Shown here in pieces: positions 8,605 to 18,960 of a DNA stretch of 64,000 nucleotides. Numbering within the stretch: the stretch's first letter is position 1; each line of letters begins with the position of its first letter. The notes beneath the pieces are model-generated. The model had not been told where the DNA came from and searched no databases. It saw only the letters and a list, made by a program, of their open reading frames with translations. Source of the stretch: Methanolobus sp. (GTDB lineage Archaea; Halobacteriota; Methanosarcinia; Methanosarcinales; Methanosarcinaceae); assembly GCF_030682845.1 (NCBI RefSeq), contig NZ_JAUXNK010000092.1, forward strand, positions 1-64,000. Reading direction: 5' to 3'. The translations under genes and the position numbers were made by a program.

Positions 8605-10593
8605 CTATTTGCATTTCAATATTGAGGAACTGTCAACGCAGTTATCATATGTATCTCTAAGTGCCATTAGAGGATCCCCAACTCCTACAACAGTCACTAT
8701 CGTCTCGATTGGTGGATGTGGCCAGTTATCAGGAGAAATTGTCTGTTTAGATACTTTTATGATAGTATCTTCCTTTATTATACCGCATCTCTTCTCATAA
8801 TCGAGCACCAATGATTGTCCTAATTTCATAGCATAGTCCACAGCATCCCCATAGCTTTCAAAACGTTCCCTGCCTTCTGAGGAAAATACAAGAAAACCGG
8901 TGTCAGGATAGACCAGAGATTCAACTTTTATCACAATCTCCACCTTTTTAACACTCTTCCCTACAAGTGCTCCTACAGCATTTCCAACAATGGCAAATTG
9001 CGGAACCTGTATGTCTGCATCAATAATGGTGTTTAGATCATCCACATATGCAGAAACAGGGCCCCCTAGTAGCACCACCGGAATGTCTGTCTTGAACCTT
9101 ACAGGATAGTTGTTGCTTAGGACTTCATCGATTGCGTTTTTTGGAATTGCAGGTATGAGGAATGATATCATATCTTGAGCCATATTCATTGCAAAAGCGT
9201 CTTTGACATGTCTACAAAACTCATACTTACCCATGTTAGCATATTTAGACAGGTAAGAAGCTCCTATGTCTGAAGCCTCTTTATTCCACTGAGTATACTC
9301 CTCAAGCACATGGAGCACATCGGTAGGTGTAAAACCGATTGACTGTACAAGCCTTTTATTGATCAATGAATCGAGGGTATTATTGACGAGCATTATATCC
9401 CTTGAGTCAGTCATATCGGTTATCTCACTGACAGGAACCGGCTCTGCGCCTATAGACTTTAGTAGTTCATTCTCATTCTCACGGAGTCCGGTTGGCTCAT
9501 ACTCAGTTCTGACAACAAATTTAGTTTGCTGATAATTTTCGTTTAGATCTTTGCGCATAATCATTTTGTTGAGCTTTAGACTATGGAGAAAACCCGGATA
9601 GATAGTTGCCGCAACGCAAAGAGGTATGACCCTTCGGGGGCCGATATTCACATTTTTATCTTTAATCCAAACATGACTATCCCCACCTAGAGCCGAAGTT
9701 TCCATCTTCATGGCTTTTACTCTGGTTTTCCATCCTCCCACCATACAGCCCTCAGGACTGATCTGAGGAATTCCGTCTTTTATAGATGATACGTCTGTGC
9801 TTGTGCCTCCTACATCAATAACTGCACACGTATCGACCTTTGCAAGATACGAAGCACCAAGGATGCTTGCAGCCGGACCGGAGAATATTGTCTCGATGGG
9901 TTTTTCCAGGGCATCTTCTATATTATAAACAGAGCCGTCACACTTGAGCATCAACATCCTTGCATTGATGCCTCTGTTACGGATATCAGAGACAACAGAG
10001 TTTACGAACTGATAGGTAATAGGTATCAACTGGGCATTAAGAGCTGCAGTTACGGCCCTTTCATAGACACCCAGCTCCTGTGAGAGTTCATGTCCGCATA
10101 CAACCGGCATGTCTGTGATACTATGGATTATGCTCTTTACTTTAAGTTCGTGTTCGGGGTTGCGCGTACCAAAATATGCAGATACCGCATAAGCTGATAC
10201 CCATGGCTTAGATGTCCCTACATACCTTTTCACAGCCTCTATATCCAAAGGATATTCTTCTTCCCCGTTTGTATCATGACCACCCGAAACAAAAGTTACA
10301 CTATCAGCAGGATAACCTTTGTCTGCCGGGTGTTCTCCTACTAATATCAATCCTACTGGCCTGCCGGTGTTCTCAAGGAGGGCATTTGTTGAAAGGGTGG
10401 TGGACACTGAAACCAGATTAACATCTTTCAAGTAGTTACTGTCCAGTGAATCTAATACGTTTTTAATTCCCTGTTGAATGTCAGGGTAAGTCGTAAATGC
10501 TTTTTTAGCATCAACGATAACTCCATCCGACCCCCTTATAATAACGGCGTCAGTGTAGGTTCCTCCGGCATCAATTCCTAAACCATAATGCAT
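8605..10593 (-). CDS. Hydantoinase/oxoprolinase family protein
   Basis: GIDAGGTYTDAVII, VSTTLSTNALLEN, FSGPAASILGA, IDVGGTSTDVSSI motifs. Confidence 0.85.
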   Translation of the reverse strand: MHYGLGIDAGGTYTDAVIIRGSDGVIVDAKKAFTTYPDIQQGIKNVLDSLDSNYLKDVNLVSVSTTLSTNALLENTGRPVGLILVGEHPADKGYPADSVTFVSGGHDTNGEEEYPLDIEAVKRYVGTSKPWVSAYAVSAYFGTRNPEHELKVKSIIHSITDMPVVCGHELSQELGVYERAVTAALNAQLIPITYQFVNSVVSDIRNRGINARMLMLKCDGSVYNIEDALEKPIETIFSGPAASILGASYLAKVDTCAVIDVGGTSTDVSSIKDGIPQISPEGCMVGGWKTRVKAMKMETSALGGDSHVWIKDKNVNIGPRRVIPLCVAATIYPGFLHSLKLNKMIMRKDLNENYQQTKFVVRTEYEPTGLRENENELLKSIGAEPVPVSEITDMTDSRDIMLVNNTLDSLINKRLVQSIGFTPTDVLHVLEEYTQWNKEASDIGASYLSKYANMGKYEFCRHVKDAFAMNMAQDMISFLIPAIPKNAIDEVLSNNYPVRFKTDIPVVLLGGPVSAYVDDLNTIIDADIQVPQFAIVGNAVGALVGKSVKKVEIVIKVESLVYPDTGFLVFSSEGRERFESYGDAVDYAMKLGQSLVLDYEKRCGIIKEDTIIKVSKQTISPDNWPHPPIETIVTVVGVGDPLMALRDTYDNCVDSSSILKCK

Positions 10594-10701
10594 CTTATCA
10601 CCTTTTCTAAAAGAAATCAGTTGGTATAAACCGCATGTTTTTATATATAGTATAAAAAACAGAGTAAGTTTTGTAATTCAAAACTTCTCTGATTCTGAAA
10701 A

Positions 10702-11757
10702 TCAAGTTTCTACTCCAAACTGGAACTTGGCCTTGTTTCTCTTCATAATGCTTACCAGATGCAACATCACCGGCACTTCCACCAGCACACCTACCACAGT
10801 TGCAAGAGTCGCTCCGGAATCTATACCGAACAGTATAAGAGCCACTGCCACAGCCAGCTCAAAGAAATTGCTGGCACCGATGAATGTGGAAGGTGCAGCT
10901 TCCTGGTATGGTATTTTCAGTTTTCTAGCCCCAAAATATCCAACGAAGAATATTAAGTAAGTCTGGATTATCAAGGGTATAGCTATGAGCAGGATGTGCA
11001 ACGGATAGTTGAGAATCTTGTCACCCTGGAATATGAATATCAGGACAAGCGTGATCAGCAGGCCCGCCGGGGTCACCCACTCGATCTTCCGGATGAGGCT
11101 GTTCTCAAGCCAGGAAACGCCTTTCCTTTTAATGGCCGCATGTCTTGTGATGAACGCAAGGGAAAGGGGTATTGCCACATAGAACAGCACCGAGAAGAAG
11201 ACCGTCATTACAGGCACCGGGAAGTCCGTGGTAACTCCTACAAGCAGTGCTCCCAGTGGTGCGAAGAGTATCAGGATTATGATGTCGTTCACGGAAACCT
11301 GCACCAGTGCGTAATTGATGTTCCCCCGGGCAAGATGCGTCCATACCAGGACCATGGCCGTACAAGGTGCAAGCCCGAGCAGGATCATGCCTGCGATGTA
11401 CTCTTCCTGCAATACGGGCGGTATGAGGTCTGCAAAGATGACGCTCATGAAAAGCCAGGCAATGAAAGCCATGGTAAAGGGCTTAATGGCCCAGTTAATA
11501 ATAACTGTCAGGGTAAGAGGCTTGGAGTTCTTCTTTACATTAAGTACCTCTTCAAAATTGATCTTCAGCATGATCGGGTACATCATCACCAGCAGCACGA
11601 GCGCCACCGGGATGGAGACGTTAGCCACCTCTATCCTGCTGAGGGACTGAGCGAATCCCGGGAACAGATACCCTATTGCAGTGCCCAGTACTATACATAT
11701 AGCAACCCATATGGACAGGTATTTACTGAAAAAGTCAAGTTCTCTTTCTTCTTCCAT
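10702..11757 (-). CDS. ACR3-family arsenite efflux transporter
   Basis: ILLGLAPCTAMVLVWTHLARGN and FIGASNFFELAVAVAL are ACR3 signatures. Confidence 0.92.
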   Translation of the reverse strand: MEEERELDFFSKYLSIWVAICIVLGTAIGYLFPGFAQSLSRIEVANVSIPVALVLLVMMYPIMLKINFEEVLNVKKNSKPLTLTVIINWAIKPFTMAFIAWLFMSVIFADLIPPVLQEEYIAGMILLGLAPCTAMVLVWTHLARGNINYALVQVSVNDIIILILFAPLGALLVGVTTDFPVPVMTVFFSVLFYVAIPLSLAFITRHAAIKRKGVSWLENSLIRKIEWVTPAGLLITLVLIFIFQGDKILNYPLHILLIAIPLIIQTYLIFFVGYFGARKLKIPYQEAAPSTFIGASNFFELAVAVALILFGIDSGATLATVVGVLVEVPVMLHLVSIMKRNKAKFQFGVET

Positions 11758-11761
11758 AATT

Positions 11762-12610
11762 TCACCTCTTGCTTACAGGAACAAGCAACACTGGCTTTCT
11801 TGTTTTTCTAAGCAGGCTCTCAGCAGTGCTTCCAAGCAAGATATGCTTAATGGACCCTATTCCACGATTTGTGATTGCTATGAGAGTGATGCCAAGCTCT
11901 TCTGCAAGACTATCAATCACTTCTGCAGGCTTACCTTCACTTACATAATAGCTGACTTCAAGATCACTCTTAAACTTACTTCCAAGTTTGGATAGGGAGT
12001 TCAGACTTTGTTCTTTAGTTATCTCAAGCTCTTCAATCTTTACATCCTCAAGTACATGAACAAAAACAAGTTCATCAATTATATCTACCAGACCACTGAT
12101 TTCATCCAACAGTGTACGTGAGTTCTCCGACAGATCTACAGGAAGCATCACTTTTGAGAATTTAGCAGAACAGGCTTTTATGTAAAGCTCCTCTTCGCTT
12201 TCTTTAAGCGTATCATACTTTTCAATGAGTACTATTTTTCCGGACTCACGTGATATATATTCAGTCGTCCTTCCTATCAAGCGCCCCCTAAGACCGGAAG
12301 TGGTTGCACCCATAACTATACAGTCAACATTTTCCTCGTCTGCTACCTGTACAATTGTCTTTTTGACATCTCCATGGATAACAAGGGTGATTGCATCGAT
12401 GCCTATTTCATCAAGCAGCTTTTTGTAGTCCAGAATCCTCTTCTTTGCATTCTCTTCAAACATTGGAGCCAGACCCTGGGCCTGATAGATGTCCACGACA
12501 TGCAGTAACACCACTTTCTTTAACCCTGCATTTTTGAACTCTCCTACACAGGCTAGAAGTTCCTCACTCTCAATGGTAAAATCAGTAGGTACTAGTATAG
12601 TTTCAATCAT
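11762..12610 (-). CDS. Tandem universal stress protein (UspA) domain protein
   Basis: Two Usp domains; GATTSGLRGRLIGRTTEYI and GSIKHILLGSTAESLLRKTRKPVLLV. Confidence 0.9.
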   Translation of the reverse strand: MIETILVPTDFTIESEELLACVGEFKNAGLKKVVLLHVVDIYQAQGLAPMFEENAKKRILDYKKLLDEIGIDAITLVIHGDVKKTIVQVADEENVDCIVMGATTSGLRGRLIGRTTEYISRESGKIVLIEKYDTLKESEEELYIKACSAKFSKVMLPVDLSENSRTLLDEISGLVDIIDELVFVHVLEDVKIEELEITKEQSLNSLSKLGSKFKSDLEVSYYVSEGKPAEVIDSLAEELGITLIAITNRGIGSIKHILLGSTAESLLRKTRKPVLLVPVSKR

Positions 12611-12660
12611 AGATGCCTCTACATATATTTACAAAAACCTAGCAATATTTATTCATTTCA

Positions 12661-13026
12661 CTATTTCTTCTCTCCACAACAACACGAATCATCTTTCTCA
12701 CAGCATGCATTGTTGTTTTTGTCATCCTGCTGCCCAAATATCTTATCATAGACATTTGTCCATCCTATTTGGGAACCACATGCAATGAACATTGCTACAG
12801 CTATTGTTTCTGCAATTTCATCTTCGCTGGATCCGTTCAAAAGAGCTCTTTTAGAATGGGCCTCGGTACAATATTCACACCTCATCAAAACAGAGGAAGC
12901 AACTGCAATTAATTCCTTTGTTTTTCTGTCGAGTGCGCTGTCTTTAAAGATCGAATCTCGCATTTTACTGAATGCATCGGCGGTTTCAGGTAACTTCTTG
13001 TCTAAGAATGACATACGTTTCTCCAA
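12661..13026 (-). CDS. Carboxymuconolactone decarboxylase/AhpD-like protein with Cys-rich C-terminal tail
   Basis: RTKELIAVASSVLMRCEYCTEAHSKRALLNGSSEDEIAE; tail CCEKDDSCCCGEKK. Confidence 0.85.
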   Translation of the reverse strand: MEKRMSFLDKKLPETADAFSKMRDSIFKDSALDRKTKELIAVASSVLMRCEYCTEAHSKRALLNGSSEDEIAETIAVAMFIACGSQIGWTNVYDKIFGQQDDKNNNACCEKDDSCCCGEKK

Positions 13027-13123
13027 TAGTAAAAACGCAGTTTACAAATATAATATCATACGCTTTGTATCAAGATATCCTGATATGATTAAATTTATAT
13101 GATTTGTCTTCTCATTCAATCTC

Positions 13124-13453
13124 ATGAAATGTTGTCCAACTGATTCAAATATAAAAGAAGATTGGGAGCACGATTTAGAAAGCGACATTAACATAGATGA
13201 AAATGAAATTAACAGGTTATGTGAAACATTTAAAGTACTAAGCAATCCGATAAGACTTAAAATTGCTTATCATCTTCTAAAGCAGGACTATTGTGTCAAT
13301 GCATTGGTCTATATGTTGAACGAGAAGCAAAATCTTGTTTCTCATCATTTAGCTATTATGAAGGAAAGTGAAGCTGTTGTTTCTTACAGGAGTTCAAGGT
13401 TTACCTATTATAGTTTAAACCAGCAAATACGACAACTTCTGAAGACAGAATGA
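13124..13453 (+). CDS. ArsR-family winged-helix regulator
   Basis: CETFKVLSNPIRLKIAYHLLKQDYCVNALVYMLNEKQNLVSHHLAIMKES. Confidence 0.85.
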   Translation: MKCCPTDSNIKEDWEHDLESDINIDENEINRLCETFKVLSNPIRLKIAYHLLKQDYCVNALVYMLNEKQNLVSHHLAIMKESEAVVSYRSSRFTYYSLNQQIRQLLKTE

Positions 13454-13517
13454 ATTTTCTACATATAAATAAAATCAAACATTTTCAAGTTTCTTTTTAA
13501 CCAACTTCCCTTTGCTG

Positions 13518-13535
13518 TTTCAAATTTAATTGAAA
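13518..13535. promoter_or_regulatory. Palindromic operator TTTCAA-N6-TTGAAA (third copy)
   Basis: TTTCAAATTTAATTGAAA, same arms and spacing as 7658 and 7697. Confidence 0.7.
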
Positions 13536-13594
13536 CATATATATTCGATGAGTATCTACACTTAAGTGACTTTAATAATAGAGGAGAAGCAAAA

Positions 13595-13909
13595 ATGACA
13601 GATGTTACTATAAATTCTACTATTTGTGGCTTTGTTCACCACGTACATGGAAAGATGCAAGGAAAAAACATTGTTATTGATATCGAAAGTGATTGTGAGA
13701 AGATCAAAAAGATGTCACACATGGAAATACCCATGGATCAGACCTTTGACATTAAAGATAACTATGTGATATCAAAAGCCCAGGAAATGAAGTGCTCATC
13801 TAATTGTCTTGTACCTTGTGGAATATTGCATGTATGTAGAATAGAAATGGGTACTTTGTCGCAATCGCTGGCAAGGAAATCAGGAAACATCAGTATAGAC
13901 TTTAAATGA
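13595..13909 (+). CDS. Conserved hypothetical Cys-containing protein (possibly DUF6951-like)
   Basis: Conserved-looking STICGF, SDCEKIKK, CSSNCLVPCGI; family assignment from memory and uncertain. Confidence 0.55.
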   Translation: MTDVTINSTICGFVHHVHGKMQGKNIVIDIESDCEKIKKMSHMEIPMDQTFDIKDNYVISKAQEMKCSSNCLVPCGILHVCRIEMGTLSQSLARKSGNISIDFK

Positions 13910-14100
13910 ATGCATATAGGATAGCATTTCAGTAAAGAGAATACTTTAATTTTTACTTCCATTTTTTGGATTCTGTAGAAATCTCAATTAAATCTTACTT
14001 TGATTTATGAGGACTGAAAAACAGAAAGTCATTGAGACCTCATTAATAAAACACATATCTATTGACAGGGATATTCTCCCTGCCAATCTGCAAAAGATCA

Positions 14101-14375
14101 CTCCTTTTTCTCATTTGCCTCCGCCTGTGACATAATCTTGCTCATTAGATCGCGCATAGAAGGTTCACTCATTAATGCTCTCATCAGCATGTTCTGTGTG
14201 TCGTTGAACTTTGTAAGCTCTTCATTTGCATCTTCAAGCTCTTCGACACGTCCCCTATACTGGTACGCCAATGCACGGTTTGCATCATTCTGGTCACTGA
14301 GCTCCTCGTTCTTTTCTTTCAGTGCCTTGAACTCCGGAGAAGTTGAAACGTCTGCATTTTCATGAAAAATGGGAG
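14101..14375 (-). pseudogene. Truncated coiled-coil protein, 5' end lost next to an IS remnant
   Basis: Minus frame HENADVSTSPEFKALKEKNEELSDQNDANRALAYQYRGRVEELEDANEELTKFNDTQNMLMRALMSEPSMRDLMSKIMSQAEANEKKE* with no start codon before the IS end. Confidence 0.5.
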
Positions 14376-14404
14376 CTCAGAGGGCCGTGGAAACCCACGA
14401 TTTT

Positions 14405-14955
14405 ACAGGCTGTCCGACAATTCCAATTTTACCTGTCATAGATAACTATAAAGTCCCATAAGATCTGATTTTAAAGTCCAACCATGCCTAATTCTCTGGC
14501 AACAGCAATTGATTGTTTGAATATTTGCTTAAGTAGATCCGTATTGTTTTTCCTAAAGTCACTGATCGTCCTAAAATCAGGTGTTAATTTTTCTGCCAGG
14601 TAAATATACACAACGTTCTCCCTAACATTGCGAGCTATAGCTCGCGATGATCGAACTCTGTCAAGCATTGATTGAATTAGTATCTTGCAAATTATTCTGG
14701 GATGATATGCAGGATGTCCTGCACCCTCATATCTGTTTTCAAATTCAGTAAAATCTAATTCTTCTACAAATGAATCAACTAAAAAGCAAATATGATCTTC
14801 TGGGATCATATCTTTGATATTGGGTGGAAATAACCATGTTTGATTTTTTGAAGACGCTATGAATACCATATATAAATAATTGAAGCTATTATTTATAAAA
14901 TTTATGGTTTTAATTAAACAAATATATCATGTGGTATAATTGTCGGACAGCCTGT
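14405..14955 (-). mobile_element. Deletion derivative of a DUF772-type (IS1182/IS5-like) insertion sequence, about 551 bp
   Basis: Perfect 18-bp terminal inverted repeats ACAGGCTGTCCGACAATT (14405-14422) and AATTGTCGGACAGCCTGT (14938-14955) flanking a 132-aa N-terminal transposase fragment. Confidence 0.85.
14471..14869 (-). pseudogene. Transposase N-terminal fragment (DUF772)
   Basis: WLFPPNIKDMIPEDHICFLVDSFVEELDFTEFENRYEGAGHPAYHPRIICKILIQSMLDRVRSSRAIARN; catalytic domain absent. Confidence 0.85.
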
Positions 14956-15040
14956 TCAGTCGGGGGTAATTGACCCATAATTATTAAATCAAATATCGCA
15001 GTAGGAATATCCAGATCTAATTAGAGTATGGAGACCTTTG

Positions 15041-18000
15041 ATGTTAGAGGAGATTACCAATCAGTATAGCCCGGAAAAACTGGAAAGGAAGATTCAGGAC
15101 TTCTGGGAAGAATCGGATGCGTACTCAAAGGTACGTGAGCACAGAAGAGGCGGGAAAAGATTCTTTTTCGTGGACGGACCACCATACACCACAGGGCACA
15201 TCCACCTGGGCACTGCATGGAACAAGATAATCAAGGACTCCATTCTGCGCTACCGCTCAATGAAAGGCTATGACATACTTGACCGTGCGGGCTGGGATAT
15301 GCATGGATTGCCAATCGAGGTCAAGGTGGAGGGCGTGCTTGGTTTCACATCCAAGAAGGATATCGAGAAATACGGCGTCGGTAACTTCATCGAGAAGTGC
15401 AAGGAATTCGCGCTGAACCAGAAGGACGAAATGACCGGGCAGTTCCGCATGCTGGGCGCATGGCTTGACTGGAAGGACCCTTACATGACCTTGCGTGACG
15501 AGTACATCGAGGCCGCATGGTGGACCCTCAAGCGTGCCCAGGAGAAGAACCTGCTGGAGCAGGGCAAGCGCGTTGTCAACTGGTGCCCCAGGTGCGAAAC
15601 AGCCATTGCTGACTCTGAGGTAGAGTACAGCGACAGGGCGGATCCTTCCATATTCGTCAAGTTCAGGCTCAAGGGTGAGGAAAACACCTATGTTGTCATA
15701 TGGACCACCACTCCATGGACCATCCCGTCCAATATTGCAGTAGCAGTTCACCCTTCATTTGAGTACTCCAGAGTAAAGGCAACAACTTCAGAAGGCAGGG
15801 AAGAGGTACTCATTATTGCTTCACAGCTTGTGGAGGCCGTCCTGAAGAAAGGACGCTATGCCGATTATAAGATACTGGGCAGCATGCTTGGCGAGGACCT
15901 CACTTCGCTGTCATACGAGCACCCTCTTGCAGATAAGGTGCCAAGACAGGCAGCTATGGAGCATAACATCTATCTTGCCGATTTCGTGACCGCCGAGAAT
16001 ACCGGCTGTGTGCATATCGCACCAGGGCACGGTATGGATGACTTTGATGTCGGTATCAAGAACAACCTGCCTATATTCTGCCCCGTAGGTTCTGACGGCA
16101 GGTACACTGAAGCTGCCGGTGATTACACAGGGATGCATATCAGGGATGCGAACACGAGTGTAATCGAAGATCTCAAAGAGCGCGGCCTGCTCCTTGCCCA
16201 GGGTAAGATAACTCACAGGTACGGGCACTGCTGGCGCTGTAAGACGCCTATCATATATCTTGCCACAGAACAGTGGTTCATTAAGATATCAGATCTCAAG
16301 GAACAGATGCTCTCCGAAATACAGAAAGTGAACTGGTATCCTTCATGGGCAGGCTCTTCAAGGTTCAAGGACTGGGTCGAGGGTGCCCGCGACTGGTGTG
16401 TTTCCAGGCAGAGATACTGGGGAATCCCAATACCTGTATGGAAATGCCGGACATGCGACAGCATGCATGTTGTCGGAACCAAGAAGGAACTCCTCGGGAT
16501 GTCAGGCCTCTCCGGTGATATCGAGCTTCACAGGCCTTATGTTGACGAGGTCACTTTTGACTGCCAGTGTGGCGGGACAATGAAACGCGTGGAGGATGTT
16601 TTCGATGTCTGGTTCGATTCAGCTGTAGCTTCTTGGGCAACCCTCAGGTTCCCGCAAAATGCAGAGGACTTTGACAAGTGGTGGCCGGCAGACTTCATCA
16701 CTGAAGGGCACGACCAGACCCGCGGATGGTTCTACTCACAGCTTGGAGCAAGCATGGTAGCATTTGGCAAAGCTCCCTACAAGAGTGTGCTCATGCACGG
16801 CTTCACCCTTGACGGTGAAGGCAAGAAGATGTCAAAGAGCCTTGGAAATGTGATAGAGCCAAAAGAGGTCATCTCAAAATATGGTGCCGATACTCTTCGT
16901 TGCTTTGTGATGTCAGCCAGTGCTCCGTGGGACGATCTAAAGTTCAATAGCGAGGAACTGGGGACCATAAACAGGACATTGAATATCCTCTGGAACGTGT
17001 ATCGCTTCCCATTGCCCTATATGGTGCTGGACAAGTTCGACCCATCACAAGTATCCCTGGAATCTGTAAGGGAGCACATGAGGAAGGAAGATAAGTGGAT
17101 ACTCTCCAGGGCTCAGTCGCTGATCAATGATGTAAACAAGGCCATGGACCAGTACACCCTGCACAGAGCTCTGCGTTCCATCAACGAGTTCGCCCTTGAG
17201 GACCTCTCCAGGTGGTACATCCAGCTCATCCGGCCAAGGACATGGGTTGAGGCTGATGACCCCGACAAACTGGCTGTATACAGGGTGCTGTATGAGGTGT
17301 TTGTCATAACTGCCAAGGTCATAGCTCCTTTCATGCCACATCTTGCAGAGGAGATGTACCAGAACCTTGTTAGGAACGTTTACCCTGACGCACCGGAATC
17401 AGTCCATATGAACGACTGGCCTGTTGCTGATGAGTCTCTTGTGGACAAGGAACTTGAGACTCACATGGATATGATAAGGTCCATGGTGGAAGCATCTTCC
17501 AATGCCCGCCAGAAAGCAGGCAGGAAGCTCAGGTGGCCGGTATCCAGGATAGTGGTCGCTCCGGCCAATGAGCAGGTCGCAGAGGCTGTGGCAAGCCTTA
17601 AGTCCGTGCTCATGGACCAGACCAATGCGAAGGATATCGTACTCACGGCTGCGGGACAGCCATGGGATGAACTCAACTATGAAGCTATCCCCAACCCAAG
17701 CACCATCGGCCCTGTTTTCAAGGGCGATGCAGGAAAGGTCCTGGCTGCTATAAAGAAAACTGATGTGCTATCCCTCAGGAAATCCCTCGCTACAAACGGG
17801 CAGGCAGAAGTTGAAGTTCCCGGAGGTATGGCAACCATTACACCGGAAATGGTCAAATTCGAGGAAAAACTGCCGGAAATGGTCGCAAGTGCAGAATTCA
17901 ACGCAGGCAGCGTATATGTTGACGCAAAACTGACCCGGGAACTCGAGTCTGAGGGCTTTTCAAGGGAAGTCATCCGCAGGGTGCAGGACATGCGCAAGGA

Positions 18001-18214
18001 GCTTGACCTTGCTGTTGATGAGAGCATCAGGGTGCACATCAGGATCAATGACCAAAGGGTGCTCGATCTTGTACTCGATCTTGAGCAACATATTGCAAAG
18101 GAGATCAGGGCGGATGTGCAGGTAATAGGCCTTGACGTGGATGCAAGCGGAAGTCTCAGCAAGGACTGGGATGTCGAAGGTGTGTCTATGAGCATCGGCA
18201 TTTCACCGGCCTGA
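15041..18214 (+). CDS. ileS: Isoleucyl-tRNA synthetase
   Basis: [24 protein letters not shown] (HIGH-type), KKMSKSLGN (KMSKS), 1058-aa ORF. Confidence 0.97.
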   Translation: MLEEITNQYSPEKLERKIQDFWEESDAYSKVREHRRGGKRFFFVDGPPYTTGHIHLGTAWNKIIKDSILRYRSMKGYDILDRAGWDMHGLPIEVKVEGVLGFTSKKDIEKYGVGNFIEKCKEFALNQKDEMTGQFRMLGAWLDWKDPYMTLRDEYIEAAWWTLKRAQEKNLLEQGKRVVNWCPRCETAIADSEVEYSDRADPSIFVKFRLKGEENTYVVIWTTTPWTIPSNIAVAVHPSFEYSRVKATTSEGREEVLIIASQLVEAVLKKGRYADYKILGSMLGEDLTSLSYEHPLADKVPRQAAMEHNIYLADFVTAENTGCVHIAPGHGMDDFDVGIKNNLPIFCPVGSDGRYTEAAGDYTGMHIRDANTSVIEDLKERGLLLAQGKITHRYGHCWRCKTPIIYLATEQWFIKISDLKEQMLSEIQKVNWYPSWAGSSRFKDWVEGARDWCVSRQRYWGIPIPVWKCRTCDSMHVVGTKKELLGMSGLSGDIELHRPYVDEVTFDCQCGGTMKRVEDVFDVWFDSAVASWATLRFPQNAEDFDKWWPADFITEGHDQTRGWFYSQLGASMVAFGKAPYKSVLMHGFTLDGEGKKMSKSLGNVIEPKEVISKYGADTLRCFVMSASAPWDDLKFNSEELGTINRTLNILWNVYRFPLPYMVLDKFDPSQVSLESVREHMRKEDKWILSRAQSLINDVNKAMDQYTLHRALRSINEFALEDLSRWYIQLIRPRTWVEADDPDKLAVYRVLYEVFVITAKVIAPFMPHLAEEMYQNLVRNVYPDAPESVHMNDWPVADESLVDKELETHMDMIRSMVEASSNARQKAGRKLRWPVSRIVVAPANEQVAEAVASLKSVLMDQTNAKDIVLTAAGQPWDELNYEAIPNPSTIGPVFKGDAGKVLAAIKKTDVLSLRKSLATNGQAEVEVPGGMATITPEMVKFEEKLPEMVASAEFNAGSVYVDAKLTRELESEGFSREVIRRVQDMRKELDLAVDESIRVHIRINDQRVLDLVLDLEQHIAKEIRADVQVIGLDVDASGSLSKDWDVEGVSMSIGISPA

Positions 18215-18246
18215 AACGCATCCGCACCAAAACCCAAAGGAGAAAC

Positions 18247-18879
18247 ATGGAATTTGCAAAATGGGAACCTGTATACTCAAGGATACTTGAGGACATGGGT
18301 TTTAGCAGGAAAGAGGATGAGCGCGCTGCTCTCATTCTCTCCCGCCTGCTGGACCATTCAAGGACTGCAGATGTATCTGTCCTCCATGAACTGATAGGCG
18401 AAAAGAACGTTCTGGTATGCGGCAATGCTCCATGCCTTAAGGAAGAGCTGGGATCTGTTGATGCAGGGAACCATGTAGTCATAGCTGCTGACGGGGCTGC
18501 GGCTGTTGTCCTTGATTTTGGGGTAGTGCCCGATATAATAGTGACAGACCTTGACGGGGACGTCGGAAAGGAAATTATCGCCAATAACAGGGGTTCGCTC
18601 ATGGTTGTGCATGCCCACGGGGATAATATTGACAAACTTGAGAGATATGTGCCTCTTCTTCACAGCATTGTCGGAAGCACACAGTCAGTTCCCCTTAAAA
18701 ATGTCTATAACTTCGGTGGTTTCAGCGATGGTGACAGATGTGTTTTCCTTGCAAAAGAATTCGGTGCTGCCAAAATTATTCTCATAGGCTTTGATTTTAA
18801 TGATGAGGACGTTACCCCTACAAAGAAGAAGAAGCTGCAGTGGGCCAAAAGGCTGATAAGGGAGTTACTTTCGCAATGA
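18247..18879 (+). CDS. mptE: 6-hydroxymethyl-7,8-dihydropterin pyrophosphokinase, MptE-like (DUF115)
   Basis: VLVCGNAPCLKEEL, VIAADGAAAVVLDFGVVPDIIVTDLDGD. Confidence 0.85.
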   Translation: MEFAKWEPVYSRILEDMGFSRKEDERAALILSRLLDHSRTADVSVLHELIGEKNVLVCGNAPCLKEELGSVDAGNHVVIAADGAAAVVLDFGVVPDIIVTDLDGDVGKEIIANNRGSLMVVHAHGDNIDKLERYVPLLHSIVGSTQSVPLKNVYNFGGFSDGDRCVFLAKEFGAAKIILIGFDFNDEDVTPTKKKKLQWAKRLIRELLSQ

Positions 18880-18960
18880 GGAACGGCTCCATGGGTGTGG
18901 AGACCTGACATTTAACAGTCTTTCATTGTAACGATTTTATGAGAATCTATTTATATTTCC

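Noticed and set aside
14395-14965. Target-site duplication around the IS derivative
   Set aside because: Flanks (..CGATTTT | TCAGTCG..) show no convincing direct repeat.
15257-18237. Several long antisense ORFs inside ileS
   Set aside because: Shadow ORFs of a clearly recognised gene with no homology of their own.
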